Source of the DNA: Paramecium pentaurelia
Taxonomy: Eukaryota > Ciliophora > Oligohymenophorea > Peniculida > Parameciidae
Direction: 5' to 3'
DNA: 64,000 nt
Assembly (NCBI GenBank): GCA_905183005.1
Contig: CAJJDO010000115.1
Coordinates: 194,105 to 258,104 of the forward strand
A model generated the notes under the pieces. That model was not told the origin of the DNA. It saw only the letters and a program-made list of their open reading frames with translations, and searched no databases. Below are positions 62,040-64,000 of the stretch, in pieces (the first letter of the stretch is position 1; the number at the start of each line of letters is the position of its first letter). A program made the position numbers and the translations under genes.

Positions 62040-62839
62040 TCATTATGTTGTAGGCTCTTGACCTTTGACTAATTTGAAGAGCTTTGATACTTCACCGACT
62101 TTGGAGAATTCAATACAGAATGCTTATAACTAAATGTTATATATTCTTACATCAGTGAGAATGTCTTTGGTAACAAATGCCTTTTATTTGAGCATCTACT
62201 AAATAAATACGGAAACAAATCTAACCAATTTATTTTGTTATTATTTTTCCTATAATTCACAATTTTTGAATTACCTTAATGTTATTACAAAAGTCTATGC
62301 AATAATTAATATATTGTGTAATATATTCTTATGGTAATTTGAGTTCACCAAATAATTGAGCAAATAATTCGAGTGTATTCTAAGTGACATCAATTTAGAT
62401 GAAGACTTCTAAAAATCTAAAATATTTAATAAGTAAAATACTCTTCAAAGCCTTCTAAATTGCATATTTAAATCAATAAAAAATGTGCAATCTCTTTATT
62501 TTTTTCAATAATGATAGGTAATCTTTGACAAGTGAATCCACAATTTTTAAGTAAATCTTTTTCATTAGAGAGATAATCAAATAATAGCTAAATGATAATA
62601 TGTATTTAATATACTCTTTATTCTTCATCATTAATTTCAGTTGTACATGTTTTTTAGATGATCTCTTTTACTTGACTCAATTTATCTTGATTAATTTCAA
62701 GAGTATAATTCCATTGTACATTCATTAAAAAAATATTGTCATTCCATAATGGATCAGATATCACAATATTTGGAATTGGTCTAAGGTAATCAGTCTGGTA
62801 TTAAGCAAAATCAATATTAAGAGATTTTATTTTATCCAT
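62040..62839 (-). CDS. CNOT11-like subunit of the CCR4-NOT complex
   Basis: 242 residues after removing introns 62130-62150 (21 nt), 62250-62274 (25 nt) and 62417-62441 (25 nt). The C-terminal part carries the CNOT11 pattern: the NKLVRFVSVFIQQMLKQ helix followed by QAFCIEFSKVGEVSKLFKLV, close to the family's conserved IEVQAFCIEFSRIREAA segment. The N-terminus also fits (DYLRPIPNIVISDPLWND). CNOT11 anchors CNOT10 to the CNOT1 scaffold for mRNA decay. The first ATG at 62837-62839 is used. The start is 27 bp after the arrestin-like gene's stop. Confidence 0.82.
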
Positions 62840-62866
62840 GTAAGTATATGAATTAATAATAAATAA

Positions 62867-64000
62867 TCATGTTGGTACAAATGACTATTGAACAGTTAGA
62901 TTGGAAAATGCATTGACTGATACATTCATGATAGGTAAAAAATTCCATCCTTCCAAATTAATTTTCTAAGGTAATTGAGATTCCTGAATATTTATTGGGA
63001 TTTGGCAAATAACTGGAACTGACAACCAAGTTAAGAAGGCATCCTATTTGTGATTAAGATCATTTCAATACAGCAATAGCTTCCATTTACAAAAAGTATT
63101 AATTTCTAATAACATTAGTTTTAATAGTAGCTCTTAAATTTTTAGGTATTTCTAATGAAGCATTTTGTCTTTCTAATTTTTAACCAGAATTAACACCACC
63201 TAAATTCTATTGGAATACTTTAACATTTTCTATAATTCTTTCAATTTCATCATCATCAATAAATGTGAGTTTATTAATCAATCTAGCTTCTACTCTACTA
63301 ATTGATCTTTAAGAACGAGTATTATCTAATGTGTATTCTATTTGTATTTGTTCTCCAGGAATGAAATTATTTTTGTTTAATTTCAAAGATAACTCAACAG
63401 TTCCTCGATTTAAACATAAATATTAAACGATATTCCCTTCACATTATCTAAATTGTTCACATTCTGAAGACACTCTTCCATTAATAAAAACATCAGCACT
63501 TTCCATCATCAATGTACTAGCTTCATCAGGTAAATCAACTCTTAATGTTACTTTATAACCACATTTTGCTTATTTTAATCCTAATTTAAAGTTAAATAGA
63601 TACCATCTTCATTTTTATACTAAAAACTTGAAGACATATTATATTAAGTAGGAATACTAAATTAAAATTTATAATCTCCTGTTTTCACTTATCCAGTATA
63701 TAATTCTTATGTGTAAACAAAAGATTCATGTGTTCCATAATGTCTAATTACTCTATACATGATATCACCATTAAGCTCATATTTCTTTTAAGTTTGCTTT
63801 GGTTATCTAAATGGTGAATCTAGAGTCACTTATATTCTTTGAGCTTTCTCAACTAATTTTTCTGGAATCATTTAAGGATTACTTTGATCATAAGGTATCT
63901 TAAGATACAAATCTATATAATTACCTACTTTTTTTCAATTATCTTTGAATACATTTTGGTTTAAAAAGTCAAAACTATTTAAGCCTTTGGTATTTCTTCT
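62867..64000 (-). CDS. arrestin-domain protein, 5' end beyond window edge
   Basis: About 350 residues visible; introns at 63044-63071 (28 nt), 63581-63603 (23 nt) and 63899-63924 (26 nt). The arrestin N-domain strands are seen (GDYKFQFSIPTQYNMSSSF, then CGYKVTLRVDLP) and the C-domain carries NFIPGEQIQIEYTLDN, the hallmark Pro-Gly-Glu...Asp-Asn element, followed by SVPVICQIPINI. The frame is open to base 64000, with an in-frame ATG at 63952-63954, but the expected first strands of the N-domain would lie beyond the edge, so I mark it partial. Alpha-arrestins link membrane cargo to ubiquitin ligases; the target is unknown. Confidence 0.85.

Noticed and set aside
1..64000. CRISPR arrays, tRNA or rRNA genes, insertion sequences, telomeric repeats
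   Set aside because: I looked on both strands and saw none with convincing structure; AT richness limits what can be recognised by eye, so small RNA genes may have been missed.

Overview
This window looks like somatic (macronuclear) DNA of a ciliate, almost certainly Paramecium or a close relative. Three observations support that. TAA and TAG sit inside nearly every conserved domain where Gln is expected, and only TGA ends genes. The DNA is very AT-rich and gene-dense, with neighbouring genes often 12-100 bp apart. Genes are cut by tiny GT..AG introns: I resolved 67 of 20-35 nt, and removing them makes every multi-exon gene divisible by three, with one exception. Standard-code ORF finding therefore shatters almost every real gene here, and the coordinates below come from reading with the ciliate code and splicing by eye.

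Layout. 1-10 kb: a 5'-truncated protein kinase, an MRH-domain membrane protein, a protein with repeated SP-RING-like zinc modules, a Tubby protein, a cyclin, a decayed locus and a thiol dioxygenase (ADO/PCO type). 10-19 kb: a small unknown protein divergent from an amino-acid transporter, a B-box coiled-coil protein, two unknown proteins, a YANK/STK32-like AGC kinase, and four small genes including one of a helix-turn-helix-like type. 19-26 kb: a full ABCB (MDR-type) transporter and a VPS9-domain Rab GEF. 26-40 kb: three paralogous otubain-like deubiquitinases interleaved with a von Willebrand A protein, an eIF2alpha-kinase-like protein and a SNF1/MARK-like kinase. The third otubain carries about 48 copies of a 36-bp repeat.

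39.5-64 kb: a decayed locus, an Aurora-like kinase, a 1005-aa unrecognised protein, a two-TM ciliate membrane protein, CRIPT, a CFAP100-like ciliary protein with an apparent homopolymer frameshift, a USP-fold protein that seems to lack its catalytic residues, a SHIPPO-repeat axonemal protein, a 1410-aa secreted Cys-rich protein with nine introns, a 2-kb gene desert, CNOT11, and an arrestin-domain protein running off the right edge.

The genes do not form operons. Recurrent themes are signalling kinases (five), membrane-targeted proteins with a Met-Gly-Asn N-myristoylation start (three), cilium components (CFAP100-like, SHIPPO, Tubby) and ubiquitin biology (three otubains and one pseudo-USP). 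I found no rRNA, tRNA, CRISPR array, telomere or transposon. All names rest on motif recognition by eye, not on database searches.
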